A DNA stretch of 64,000 nt. Source: Hydractinia symbiolongicarpus (taxonomy: Eukaryota > Cnidaria > Hydrozoa > Anthoathecata > Hydractiniidae). The notes beneath the pieces were generated by a model. It made no database searches. It saw only the letters and a list, made by a program, of their open reading frames with translations, and was not told the DNA's origin. The translations under genes and the position numbers were made by a program. This document shows positions 11,952 to 22,700 of this stretch, in pieces; positions within the stretch are counted from its first letter, which is position 1, and each line of letters opens with the position of its first letter. Location: NCBI RefSeq assembly GCF_029227915.1, contig NC_079886.1, positions 12,175,501 through 12,239,500 on the forward strand, read 5' to 3'.

Positions 11952-13016
11952 GTAGATTCATGTTTAAGGTAATAGGATCCCGAAATTGAAAAAATTGTTC
12001 TAACTAACTGCTATAGTTTTAGGTATATTTTGGGGCAAATGACTTGAATTTCATTATGACTTAGAGGTACTCCAATAAGTACTTCCTTCTGCTAGCAAAA
12101 TTTTAGACGATTGACTGGGAACCAAGGAATTATATCTCATAGACATAGTTTTCATTTTCGGGAGCAAGCATATTTATTTCACTACTGCGAACCCCCTGAA
12201 ATGTGTCTTTTGGCCAGGAACAATGTCTCTTCGGTGTGTCTAAAACACACTAATCCCACCCAATTCCACCTACAAATTCCGATATCTATCTAGAAAAACG
12301 CAACTTTTTAGATGCCCGAAAGTCTTTCATAAGTGTAACATATCAGGTACACTTTTCGAACCGAGCCTTAAAACGCGTTTTGTCGCAACACTTGTTATCG
12401 ATGATGGGAGTCTATACAGCACTTTTATCCGAGTTATTTGATTTGTGCTGTTAGAAAACATCGAGATAAACAAAATTTATTGCCAAAATTTTTCATTTTA
12501 TACTTTGGGCCTTAAGTAATGACCAAAAACTACAAAAACTTCTGATTTTTAATTTCGGGAGCATAGTTAATTTGTAGTCTTACTAAAAATACGGCTGCCC
12601 TAGGACATTTTTTGCAAATTCACTAGTTTGCCCTTGACAATCTCGTCTTTGTTAACAGTCAGAAGTCGCAATCGAATGCATTTAGCCATTAAGAAAGAAT
12701 TTGAAGAGAAACAAAATTTCAAGGATTTTATTTTCGGGAGCTATTTACTCCACTTTTTTGCCTGTGCTACGTGCATATGATGCCATTGATATGATATTCT
12801 CTTTGTTTACAGGTACGGCAGCAAACATCACGTTTTTCTTTGTGCAGGTCATTAATTATAACGAATAATCAATCTGGTTTTTCCCATTTTCGTTACCGTA
12901 ATCGCTTCCGGGGCATTTTACTTGTCATAAGGCATCTCAGGAAGTGCAACGCCTTTGAAATTTAAAGGGCTCTGAGAACTAGGCTGGTTTCATTTGCAAA
13001 CGCAGCGAGTACTATC
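11952..13016. other. Non-coding, with scattered CGGGAGC boxes
   Basis: No gene seen. Boxes reading TTTCGGGAGC lie near 12159, 12552 and 12733, the same motif that is densely clustered at 16449-16645. The 3' part is the upstream region of the candidate small gene at 13017. Confidence 0.45.
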
Positions 13017-13399
13017 ATGTTAAGAAATTCAGCGACGTTAATATGTTGGAGTTTTCTTGTTCTATTCGTTTTCCGGTCTCCAGTTTTTAACAAAGGGCGT
13101 CATGAATTGGAAAGGGTGACGTTGCTAGAAATGAAGGTAACAGTCGAACATGTTTATGGTTGCATGCACTAAAAGTCCCGTAAATACCTTAAGTGTATTG
13201 CAGTTCACGGGCTACCAATTTTTGCGTACCTTTTAATAACTGTGCGAAAATTCGTTCACGCGCGAAAAGATCAAACTGGAAAGTGAAAAACAAATCCTTT
13301 CCTATTAGAAAATCGTACTAACTAAAAATCGTCTTCTTTTTTATCCAGACGGTTTTCCGTGGGTGTGTTTTTAGATTCCATGTAAACCTTGGTAATTAA
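13017..13399 (+). CDS. Candidate two-exon gene for a ~57-aa secreted peptide
   Basis: Exon 1 (13017-13136) begins at an ATG and encodes MLRNSATLICWSFLVLFVFR followed by SPVFNKGRHELERVTLLEMK. It ends AAG at a donor GTAACAG in phase 0. The N-terminus looks like a signal peptide: a short basic start, a hydrophobic core of about 13 residues, then polar sequence. A strong acceptor (CTTCTTTTTTATCCAG) at 13348 allows exon 2, 13349-13399, in frame: TVFRGCVFRFHVNLGN then TAA. The intron would be 212 bp, like those of the spliced genes at 48 and 54 kb. No family recognised. An alternative donor (CAT/GTAAAC at 13381) could lead to further exons. Both exons are shorter than usual ORF cut-offs. Transcript evidence is absent, so this remains a proposal. 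Confidence 0.33.
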
Positions 13400-13691
13400 A
13401 TCAGTCATTTTGTGTCAGATGTATTTAAAGTTCAGTGAACGGACGCGGTAAAAGAGTTATGTCTTCTGAAGTTGTGATGATGATATGTCTTAGCAAGTAC
13501 AAACTATACACAACGCAAAAAATTTTTTTACACATTTTCATTTCACGTTAGGAAAGAAATATGTGATTACAACTTGAATTTGTATACTTCTCTTCGGTCC
13601 AGTGCGTCCAAATGCTGCTGTTCTAGATACATTTAGTAGGAGCCTTACTCAATTGACTTTTAAATCGCATTAGAGATTTTTTAACTATATT

Positions 13692-13886
13692 TGTGTGGAG
13701 AAACTTTTGCGGAAAAAAAAACTTTCGCAGAAAAAAAGACTTTGGCCGTAATATAACTTTCTTTTCCGCTAATATCTTATGGCCAACATTTTAACATTAG
13801 TGAAAGTTTAAAATATGCGAAAATTTTTTCCATGAAAAAAGCTATATACATTTTTTGTTTCCTGTTTTTAGCAATCTCTCCACACA
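13692..13886. mobile_element. Small MITE, TGTGTGGAGA ends
   Basis: TGTGTGGAGA at 13692 is matched by TCTCCACACA ending at 13886. The ~195-bp interior carries GCGGAAA/TTTCGC motifs similar to those at 35460-35640. No coding capacity. Confidence 0.5.
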
Positions 13887-14059
13887 TAACTCTAATGCCA
13901 TGATCGTCTTTTCTTCTTCGATTTTTTTTTAAAAAACGAGTTGTCCCTGCTAGTGTTCTTTTCCGTTTTTTTCTTTGGTGGTTTGTCTAAGGTAAATTAT
14001 CTTTGTAGTCGCACGAGTTACGACCAAACCCATAATTACTTCGTTTTCAAATTAATATA

Positions 14060-14360
14060 CAGTTAACTCCTGTTTACTCGAACCTCCAAAAGGACTGATG
14101 AAAATAGTTCGACTTAACAAATGTTCAAGTTAAACCAAGCTCCCGTTAAGTCGACTTCAGTCTAAAATGAAATTATATTTTTTCAAGAGATGGAGCAGCA
14201 GTTGTCGGAAAAAGGTGTAATCTTGGCGATAAAAAGAGGCATGCAAGTTCCTTTTAAAATGAATTTTAAAATGAAAGTTAATAAAAAACTAACAAATTTA
14301 AATCTGACATCTTTGATTCCATTTTATCGATTGAAAAGTTCGAGTTATCCGAAAAAATTA
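14060..14360. mobile_element. Relic end of a pogo/Tigger-like element
   Basis: TACAGTTAACTCCTGTTTAC followed by TCGAACC matches the terminal pattern of the elements at 11024 and 31121 (TA, CAG.AGACTC, TCGAA boxes). Further GTTCGACTTAAC, GTTCAAGTTAAAC and GTTCGAGTTATCC boxes follow to about 14350. The opposite terminus is not clear, so the element is truncated or strongly decayed. Confidence 0.45.
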
Positions 14361-15202
14361 ACCACGTGGCAGACAAGGAAACGATTAAACGATTCTTCAT
14401 TTTAAGTTTAAACATCATAATCATCAGTTACTGAGAACAACATTCTATAGTCATGGTTATGCAAAACATAAAGTCAGTTCACAAAAATTTGCTGACTAGA
14501 GAGAAGAAACACCTTTGCTCCAGGGTTTTGGGAGCACTGTAGACCACTTACCTTTGAGCCCTTGTTAATAGTTATTTTGTTGCAACAAGCACCTGGAAAC
14601 TATAATCTTGTACCGGTGCAGAGGTTTTACAAAAAAAAAAGAAAAAAATTTTGAAATTAGGTATATATACTCACTGGATTACTCATGACAAGAACGATTA
14701 TCAGATTCTTCTTTAGTAATATTTCTTCTTTATAAACACTGGTCAAACCTTTTTCTTTACCTTTCTAAACCAAAGAAATAAACCCAACAAAAACTATAAA
14801 ACTATAATATACTATAAAAAATATGATTGGGAAAGCTACAACATTTTTTGTAATCGGAGTTCCACACAATACTTTTCCAGACAAATCCTAAATTCCAGAC
14901 TACTTCATTAGATGTATAATAACGCCTTGACAAGTTGTTTATATTTCTTTCTGAAGCAAACTCCAATTATACATATTTACTTGACCTGATTACTTCTACA
15001 ACTTGGTTATGATAACGAATAGGACATCAATATGTACAAAAAAAATTTACTACAGGAATGCTTGTAAATTTAATGCAATGTTATTTCTCAATTAAATATT
15101 ACAATATGCAAAAGTTTGTTATTTTTTTTAAGTCAGGAAACATGGGAATGTTAATGTATACATATATATCAAGCTACAATTCTCAAAAGAGAAAATAAAT
15201 AA
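14361..15202. other. Non-coding, AT-rich
   Basis: No gene or clear repeat structure seen. Confidence 0.4.
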
Positions 15203-15400
15203 TAAACAAGACGTATGATATACGCGAACAACCTCGCAAAAAAAGTTTACAAAAAGCTGATATCAAATCGTGATTTTTGTTACGAAGTTAGACAGAACAT
15301 ATTTTGTTATTCAGATAGGCAATGATATTTGTTACGCACTACGCAGTTGTTTTTTAAAATTGATTTGTGAGGTATTCTTGAACGGAAAATTCCTCGAAAA
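15203..15400 (+). repeat. Dispersed repeat, copy 1 of an inverted pair
   Basis: Sequence from AACAAGACGTATGATATACG through TTTTTGTTACGAAGTTAGAC to TTGAACGGAAAATT occurs in reverse orientation at 19577-19772 with moderate divergence. This copy is a truncated or internal part of an unclassified element. The two copies face each other around the GPCR gene. Confidence 0.85.
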
Positions 15401-16448
15401 TACTAATGTCACTCCTTGTGCATTGAAAAAGATTTCAACTGTGAAAATTCTTTTTATGGTCAAAACAACTTTTTTTTTTGCAGATGTATTTTGAAAAATT
15501 AGGTGATACCTGATTGGTCTTTTATTTTAAAACACCCCTGCAGCAGACTCATCTCTTTAATTATTTATAAAATATGACGAATAACATGCAAACAGAAAAA
15601 AATTGTGAACAAGTTTTGTTTCCCAAGAGAAAAAGTTAAAGAAAACACACAAAATAAATCTATTAGACATATCATTTTAACATTAAAGAAAATTTCAAAT
15701 TCACAAAGTGCCACGTAAGAATGTTGCAGTGTGAATTGTTTAAATTTTATTCTTATTAAAAAATGTAGAAGAATATAATATTTTTATATAACAATTTACA
15801 GTAAAACACCCCCTTTCTTGACAGGCTTACAAAAACAATCGCCTGTGGTATTAAAATCTCTACATGCATTTGTGTCCCTAACTATAAGCTTAACACCCAG
15901 TCTTCAAAAAAATTTCAACAACCTGTAACACTTTGTACTTAGCTTAAAGCCTTGTACGTATTTAAATATTCTTTTCTCGTGAAGGTCGCCATAAAGTATT
16001 CCTTTACTAAACACCGAAAAGGCATGATAGCTATCAATGCCTATCTAGGAACTAAACTAACCAGCTAAACATCTGTGAGATATGCTATCAATATATGATA
16101 TGCCAATCATACTTTAAGTTTGTCAGCAAGAGGGGGCCGTGTTTAAATTACTGGGTTAATTAAAGAGAAGAGGGCCAGTAATCTTCCTCCCTTCACCACT
16201 AAAACACATTTTCCTGCTGAGGGCTAGCTAAATATGTGTGTAATACGACAACAGTACCGTAAAATAATTCTTACTCAGAAAGAACTAGTCAACCTAGTTA
16301 ACATGCTTTATCAAGTAAGAGATAAACCTTTTTGAAACCAAATCTTTCTGTCTACAAAGCCATTGCTGCACATGCACAACCAAAACCACCAAAACAAACG
16401 TGCGTTTCTTAGAGTCGTGTGAAACCAGCACGAATTTAATTTTTAAAT
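15401..16448. other. Non-coding
   Basis: No gene seen. AT-rich unique sequence leading into the CGGGAGC cluster. Confidence 0.4.
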
Positions 16449-16645
16449 CGGGAGCAACATTTTCAATTTCGGGAGCATGCTCCCGAAAATGAAACTTTAT
16501 TTTTTAAATTCGGGAGCATTAATTTATCATCGGGAGCAATATTTTCAATTTCGGGAGCATGCTCCCGAAATTAAATATATTTTTTCAATTTTGGGAGCAT
16601 TTTTGCATTTTCGGGAGCACTGAGATTCAATTTCGGGAGCATGAA
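16449..16645. repeat. Cluster of palindromic CGGGAGC boxes
   Basis: Within 200 bp the box CGGGAGCA occurs at about 16449, 16470, 16511, 16531, 16552, 16612 and 16635, with a TGGGAGCA variant near 16591. Twice it meets its inverse to form CGGGAGCATGCTCCCG (16470-16485, 16552-16567). With the flanking T/A runs these become perfect palindromes of 22 bp (16467-16488) and 26 bp (16547-16572). Spacers are AT-rich. It directly abuts the TTTA microsatellite. It could be a protein-binding array, the subterminal region of an unknown transposon, or a repeat grown by slippage. Confidence 0.9.
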
Positions 16646-16648
16646 TAT

Positions 16649-16937
<289 letters not shown>

Positions 16938-17484
16938 TTTTCGTGACGCTTTAATTTATTCCTTAACTTGCATTATCTAGACTACCCACCCTCCTTTAGC
17001 CTTAATCAATTATAATTGTTCATCTATCCTAATGCCGTTCAATATGTTTTTACATCTCAAAACTTTCGTATGATTATTTGGCTTGAATTTACATTTACGT
17101 TTGCACATACATTTATTATTAATGCATTTCAGCAAAAAAAGATAACAATAATTGTGTCTTCAGCTTCCATTGTTTTGGGGTCGGCGCTTAATACAATCAA
17201 TCCGCTAGCTTTCGAAATATTTATTGGTTGTTTAAATACGTTGGTTTGAAAGTTAAGTCGTCTTACTTCAAAAGTTGCCAAAATACAAACGTTGCCGGCG
17301 GAAAATAAATTAACGCGTTTATTTAATCCAAACACTAGCAATTATTGACAACGGCCATAAGCGAGATCTCATAAAGCTGTTTATGCAAGAATGACTAACA
17401 ATAATAACTATTTTGAATTCTTGATACACTCACTGTGTTAAACTTCCATTGTTCTTAAACATTGATCGAACCAAAATGCGTCTT
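16938..17484. other. 3' flank of the GPCR gene
   Basis: AT-rich. Overlapping frames on both strands near 17016-17341 are probably chance, although the minus frame at 17129-17341 (segments LATFEVRRLNFQTN and ISKASGLIVLSADPKTMEAE) has fair composition. Contains the presumed 3'UTR of the minus-strand GPCR. Confidence 0.4.
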
Positions 17485-18582
17485 TTAATCGGTACTGAAA
17501 ACGTCATTGTCATCAGGTGTCGGCGTTTTAATCAATTGACCTGGTAAAGAAACCATACTTTCCGATCTAGTGCTTCGGAAGGTTACGCGGTTAAACGATT
17601 CGCGTAATAATTCATTCCCTTTTCGATAGCACGCAAATAGGTTTCGCGTAAAGTCTTTGTGCATCTTTGAATATATAAAAATATTTGTCGCGCTGTTCGA
17701 TATCTGCAGAATAGTTAAAAAGGTGTTACTAGTAAGAAATACCTCATACACCTTCTTACTCATGTTGACATTTGCCTCGATTAGTGTATAAAAAACAGCT
17801 TGGAATACGTCAACTGGCAATACACAAATACTAAAAACAACAACAACGACCATTAGCATTTTTCTTGCCTTGTTTGCATTTTCCAGTCGTTTTTTCATGC
17901 CTAGCTCATTTAGAAGAATGTGCTCCTTGTGCAAACTTTTTGCTGTTAAAATGTTCAATATGAACATACCGCTAGTAGCAGCAAAATCTCTGACAACATT
18001 ACCCAATGAAAATAGAAATATCACATCAAAATTGTCCTTCGTTGGTATACACGTATTAATTCCATATTTTTGGTCGGTCACCAGCTGTAGGGTGTATGTA
18101 AACGGGGTAACAAGAAGTAGTGCAATTACAACAATCGTAAGCAACCAGTTAACTATGAACGATCGCGATAGCCTTGCTCCAAATGGATTCGTTATCGTTT
18201 TATACCTCTCGAATGATATTAATACAAGAATACCTTGCGATATAGTTATGCTAACCGGAAATAAACTGGTTATAAATTTGCACCCGAAATAGCCAAAATG
18301 CCACTGTTTATATTGTGTTGCGGTGCCGTACATAAACAAAGCAGGAACAAACAAAGAAGCGCAAAAATCTGTTACGCCCAAAATTAATAATAAACTTTCA
18401 AATCTTCTTCTCGATTTTCTCTTTTTCCATGCAAACACATAAATAACGACGCTATTCCCAGAAGTTCCAAATAAAAACACAGTAATTAGTTGGCATAAGG
18501 CGATAGAATCTGTTGTAGTAAGTTTCTCTGTTACGGGAACCGAGGAATTTGTGAAGTTGGAATATGATGTGTTGTAATCCAT
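17485..18582 (-). CDS. Class A (rhodopsin-like) G-protein-coupled receptor, intronless
   Basis: A complete 365-aa seven-helix plasma-membrane receptor expected to couple an extracellular ligand to heterotrimeric G proteins. The N-terminus has N-glycosylation sequons at N4, N9 and N12. TM1 (about 27-52) carries SGNSVVIY (N43); TM2 has D72; C101 before TM3 and C178 in loop 2 can form the conserved disulphide. TM3 ends in E125-R126-Y127 (DRY box). TM6 has CVLP (C253, P256; CWxP lacking W), and TM7 has N300-IFI-Y304, where the proline of NPxxY is replaced by isoleucine. A Cys in LFACYRKG (about 318) could be palmitoylated, followed by a Ser/Thr-rich tail. Start: the first ATG in frame, giving normal family length. 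Single-exon receptors of this kind are abundant in cnidarians. Ligand unknown; the W-less TM6 and P-less TM7 motifs make it an atypical peptide/amine-type orphan. Confidence 0.93.
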   Translation of the reverse strand: MDYNTSYSNFTNSSVPVTEKLTTTDSIALCQLITVFLFGTSGNSVVIYVFAWKKRKSRRRFESLLLILGVTDFCASLFVPALFMYGTATQYKQWHFGYFGCKFITSLFPVSITISQGILVLISFERYKTITNPFGARLSRSFIVNWLLTIVVIALLLVTPFTYTLQLVTDQKYGINTCIPTKDNFDVIFLFSLGNVVRDFAATSGMFILNILTAKSLHKEHILLNELGMKKRLENANKARKMLMVVVVVFSICVLPVDVFQAVFYTLIEANVNMSKKVYEVFLTSNTFLTILQISNSATNIFIYSKMHKDFTRNLFACYRKGNELLRESFNRVTFRSTRSESMVSLPGQLIKTPTPDDNDVFSTD

Positions 18583-18954
18583 CCGTTATTTTGATTATTT
18601 CTTTTTGTATATCTTTACTTTGTAATTCTTCAACTCTGATATTATTTGTTCTTAGGTTCTTCTTTTCAATATCTTTTAATAATAACTTACAATCTACAAT
18701 GAAAGGAGAAAATTTTCACCAATATATAAATAATGTCTCACTAGCATAATTAATGGACACGAGCTGGTTTGTTTGATTTTTTCTCGAGTTTTGTCTTCTT
18801 TGTAGCCATCTTTTAATGATAAACTCAAGATTCGAAACTGAAATCTATTTTTTTACATATAGGTGAATATTTATCATAGCACATCCGTATTTCATTCTCA
18901 TCAGAGAATGCTTCACCCCGATCAGACCTCTGGTCATGACGGGCGAGTATAATG
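18583..18954. other. 5' flank of the GPCR gene
   Basis: AT-rich region upstream of the minus-strand GPCR start; presumed promoter and 5'UTR. No specific site can be named. Confidence 0.4.
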
Positions 18955-18997
18955 CGTGTAAGTCATATTGAAGTTCTTCTTCAATATGACTTACACG
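18955..18997. repeat. Perfect 19-bp inverted repeat, 5-nt loop
   Basis: CGTGTAAGTCATATTGAAG (18955-18973), spacer TTCTT, then its exact reverse complement (18979-18997). As RNA this would be a perfect 19-bp hairpin. It sits about 370 bp upstream of the GPCR start. It could be a short foldback, an inverted-duplication scar or a small-RNA hairpin; the loop and stem are short for a typical pre-miRNA. Confidence 0.9.
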
Positions 18998-19239
18998 TTT
19001 CTCTCCGTCTTTCTCCAATACAAAATTAAAAAAAAGCAAACAAAAGTAGAAGTTATCAGAAAGCTTTTTTGCTGCAACAATATTATCCCTAAAAATGCTA
19101 CTTGTAATCATTTCTACAGGTTTGGCAAAAGTTTAATTAGGACTAGTGTTGGTTCCTCCTTTATCCCCATCCCCAGAAAAATTAAATATTCAACCCGAAA
19201 CCTCCTGACAGTGGTCATTCTTTTTGTTTAAAATTTTTC

Positions 19240-19440
19240 TCATTTTTACAAGCTCGTGAGCTTGTATTAAAACGCAAATGTGTCCTACAAGAATGGAAAT
19301 TTTTGCCTCTCTGAGCACCGACACGGGAGTCGACGTGTGTTCGATTCTCATCTTGGTAACTATTTTTACTTTTTTTTCTTTTTTTCTTTTTTAAAAAGAT
19401 AAGACAAGTGTTCAAAACACTTGTTTAACTAACTAGTAAA
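19240..19440. mobile_element. SINE-like segment with B-box and flanking hairpins
   Basis: It contains GTGTTCGATTCTC (about 19339), close to the Pol III B-box GGTTCGANTCC, preceded by a tRNA-like stretch. Small palindromes flank it: ACAAGCTC/GAGCTTGT near 19250 and ACAAGTGTT/AACACTTGT near 19407. A T/C-rich tract follows. Could be a tRNA-derived SINE fragment; the A-box is not clear. Confidence 0.35.
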
Positions 19441-19576
19441 TAAAGGTGTTTCCACCAAACTTTTTAAAAGTGAATGTAGGCAGAATTAACTGAATTAATG
19501 AATTTCGCAAATTTTGGGGTTTGTGGGTTTTTGGTCTTTCTTCTTCCTGCCAGTCGGTTCACCCAAGACGGACCAA

Positions 19577-19772
19577 TCGAAAATTAAATTTTCCGTTCAG
19601 GAAGGTCTCACAAATCAATTTTGAAAAATAAGTGTGTAACAAATATTATTGCGTATCTGAATAGTAAAATATGTCGTGTCTAACTTCGTAACAAAAATCC
19701 CAATTTGATAGACAGCTTTTTGTAAACTTTATTCGCGAGGTTGTTTGCGTATATCATACGTCTTGTTTTAAA
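19577..19772 (-). repeat. Dispersed repeat, copy 2 of an inverted pair
   Basis: Reverse-complement counterpart of 15203-15400. The reverse strand reads AACAAGACGTATGATATACG, then GTTACGAAGTTAGAC and TGAACGGAAAATTTAA in the same order. Divergence of the copies suggests an old family. Confidence 0.85.
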
Positions 19773-22700
19773 CATACAACAAGAACAATGCTTTTCCTGC
19801 GTAACAGCTATTCTGTTTTAACTTTGAGGTTTTGATTAAAATGCGTCAAACCATAAGGATTACCTTCAGGCTACATAAATTCAAAAATAAACCTTTTTAA
19901 AAATTGATTTGTCATTTGAAGAAGGCTGAAAGAAGGTGCATTTTAAATAAATAACTATTAGAATTCGTGTTTAACTTTTTTTTCATTTCTACGAAATGGA
20001 AAAATTCCGTACCGTTTAAATCCTTCTTTGCCTTTGCCTGGAATGATGTACAATGATTTAACAAAGTTTTTCTTCAACAACTAATAAAAAAATATTCGTT
20101 TGTATAGACTGCAAGATATGTGTACTTTTATTTATTTATTTATTTATTTTATTTATATTTAGCATTACAGATGAATAACAAAGCTAGTAAGTGAAATAAT
20201 ATATATAGAACTCAAAGAAAAAATATTTAATAAATTAATAAAGGATTATTAATATGAGATCTGAAATGAAAAGAACAGATTTTATTATTCTTTAAGTTTC
20301 CTTATCGGTTTAATTTTTTAAGCGAAAAAACCGTCGCCATCTTTTTAATTTTTTTTCTAACCTATGACAAATGTGTTTTTTTCACACGGTCACATGGTTG
20401 GTCACATGGTGCACTCACATTTAACAAGGTAAGCCAGTAAAGATATTCACGTCACAAAAACCTATTGCAAATACAAACAAACAAACAAACAAACAAACAA
20501 ACAAAAAATACATAAACAAATAAATAAATAAATAAACACATAAAAAAAAAATTAGCTAATAGCTACGCCAAGAGCGCTTGGAACCCAGCTAAGCCATGTC
20601 AAGAGGATTATCCTTACACAAAGCTTGAAAAAAGAAAAGATTGTTTCCGAGGAACTGCATATAAAAGTTTTTTCACCTGTTTCTATTAGCTGAGTTATCT
20701 AGTTTTTATACTACTAAAGCGCTTATTACTAAAATATTCGCTCTGTTTCAAAATATTTTTTGTGTGTGACGCAAAACAATTTGTTCTTTGTTATAACCCT
20801 TTTGCTATTTTTTTAATTCGGACTCTTATAAGTTCTTTCCTCTTTGGCCCCTATATACTCGTGTGATAGAACTAGCATTACAGCTGCTTATGGGATTTAT
20901 ACTTGAACAATTTATACTTGAACTAGAAAGACCAAAATGCAATTTTTTTTATCTATTCGCCTTGTTTTTTGGGAGAATATTTTTAGGCAGATGACACCAG
21001 AGATAACATTAGAAAAAATATTCATTATTCTATTTTCGTGACTTTGGTCGCATGAAAAGCCAATTATGCAGTCGGATTTTATTCTTAAAAGCTGCATAGC
21101 TTAGGGCAATATCAGAGAATTTGTTAGCTACAAGTATCACATATCTTCTGAAAACAGATTTGAAATGAAAATACAAAGGGCTGCACTATATATGTCTGTC
21201 ATCACTAAGCAAGAAACTAGCGCCAAGTAAACATCGTTTCTCCCCATATTATGAAGCAAGTAAATCTTATCTGTCATTTTACCATTATTTAATGTCAATG
21301 TAAATTTTTGATGGAAGTATGTCTTTGTACGTCAAAATCACATTCACAACTTCCCGTTCCTTGATAATCATGCTTTGATTGAAAACTGTCGGCAATATTG
21401 TGTGCCACCATCAGAATTTTTTGTTAAAATTGTATTGTATTGTTTGGCATATATTTTTGGTGACATTTTCTTAAAAATAGTTTATTTAGTCAAAATAGGC
21501 AATTTAGGAATTATTTTAATAAACTGAATAACATTTAAACTTTGTTGAGGCGCCAATTGGTGAAAAGTCGAAAAAATTGATTGTTTATATTGTCATTTAT
21601 TGTGCATATATTGTGCATATATTGTGTATATAGGACAGAGACCTTTGTTAAATCTTTTGGAAAAAGATAGATGAAAACGAAGAAATCTCGAAAATCTCGT
21701 AGGGCGTAGGTGGGCGGAACTTCAGTAAAGCTATTTGAACTATTTATGACGTACACTAAAAAAAATATCTAAAAAAATTCAAAAGAATATCACATAGAGC
21801 TTTGGAAAATGGACGTGACAAACCCCTGCTTAAAAATTTTTTCGAAATTCTCTTTGATTTTCTTATTCCAAAAATAATTAAAAATAAGCTGCAGCAAGTT
21901 TCAGGATTATTAGGCTAACGAAACTGATATCATTAACGAAAGTATCCCGGGAAGGGCGTTTTTTTGGATTCAATTCAATAGATTAACCTTATTTTAACAT
22001 AAAATTCCTAACTTAAATACTTGTATATACCTCCATTGGTCAAGTGAGAAATTTACTGAGGATTTGACCCTACTTTAAATCTGAAAATGTTGTTGAATTT
22101 TTGCAGGAGACGGATTCTTAGGAATTTTTATTGCTTTCAAAAGATTGATATATATTTCTATTCTGATCCTTAACAATTTCACACTTCTTTAAGCGGCGCA
22201 TATGTCTTCCTGGCACTATCTGCTATGATTTTTTAATAAAAACATTAACCTTTTTTAAAAAATAGCGCTATTGTTCCGCTTTCTTCAATTTTAAGTTGAG
22301 ACTGCTGTCCCCTAAAGTGTTGATAACGTCGGCGTTCAATATGCTCAGTTTCCATTACGGATTGCAGCGTCTTCTGATTTTATTGTTTGTTATAAAAGTT
22401 GCACGTCTGAAAACGTTTAGAAAGAAATATAGTCTTAGATTCTAAAGTTGCAAAAAGTTCTTATGTTTAAATCTAATGCCCATGGCCAATTACTAAACTG
22501 TTGAAACTGCAGTCAAGAAAGTCTTAATTAAAAGCGGTCTTTACGTATATAATACGCATGTTACGTCACCACCATAAGCATCTGCAACAATAGCAACTAT
22601 AAATCAAAATTAAAAATGAATAAACCAGACGTTTCGGCAGGAAGTTTTACGGCGTATTACTGATTTAGTTGTCCTCTAGGGAGGAGTATCTACTTTAGTT

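Noticed and set aside
17870-18292. 140-codon plus-strand frame
   Set aside because: Antisense shadow of the GPCR gene, which has full seven-helix motifs on minus.
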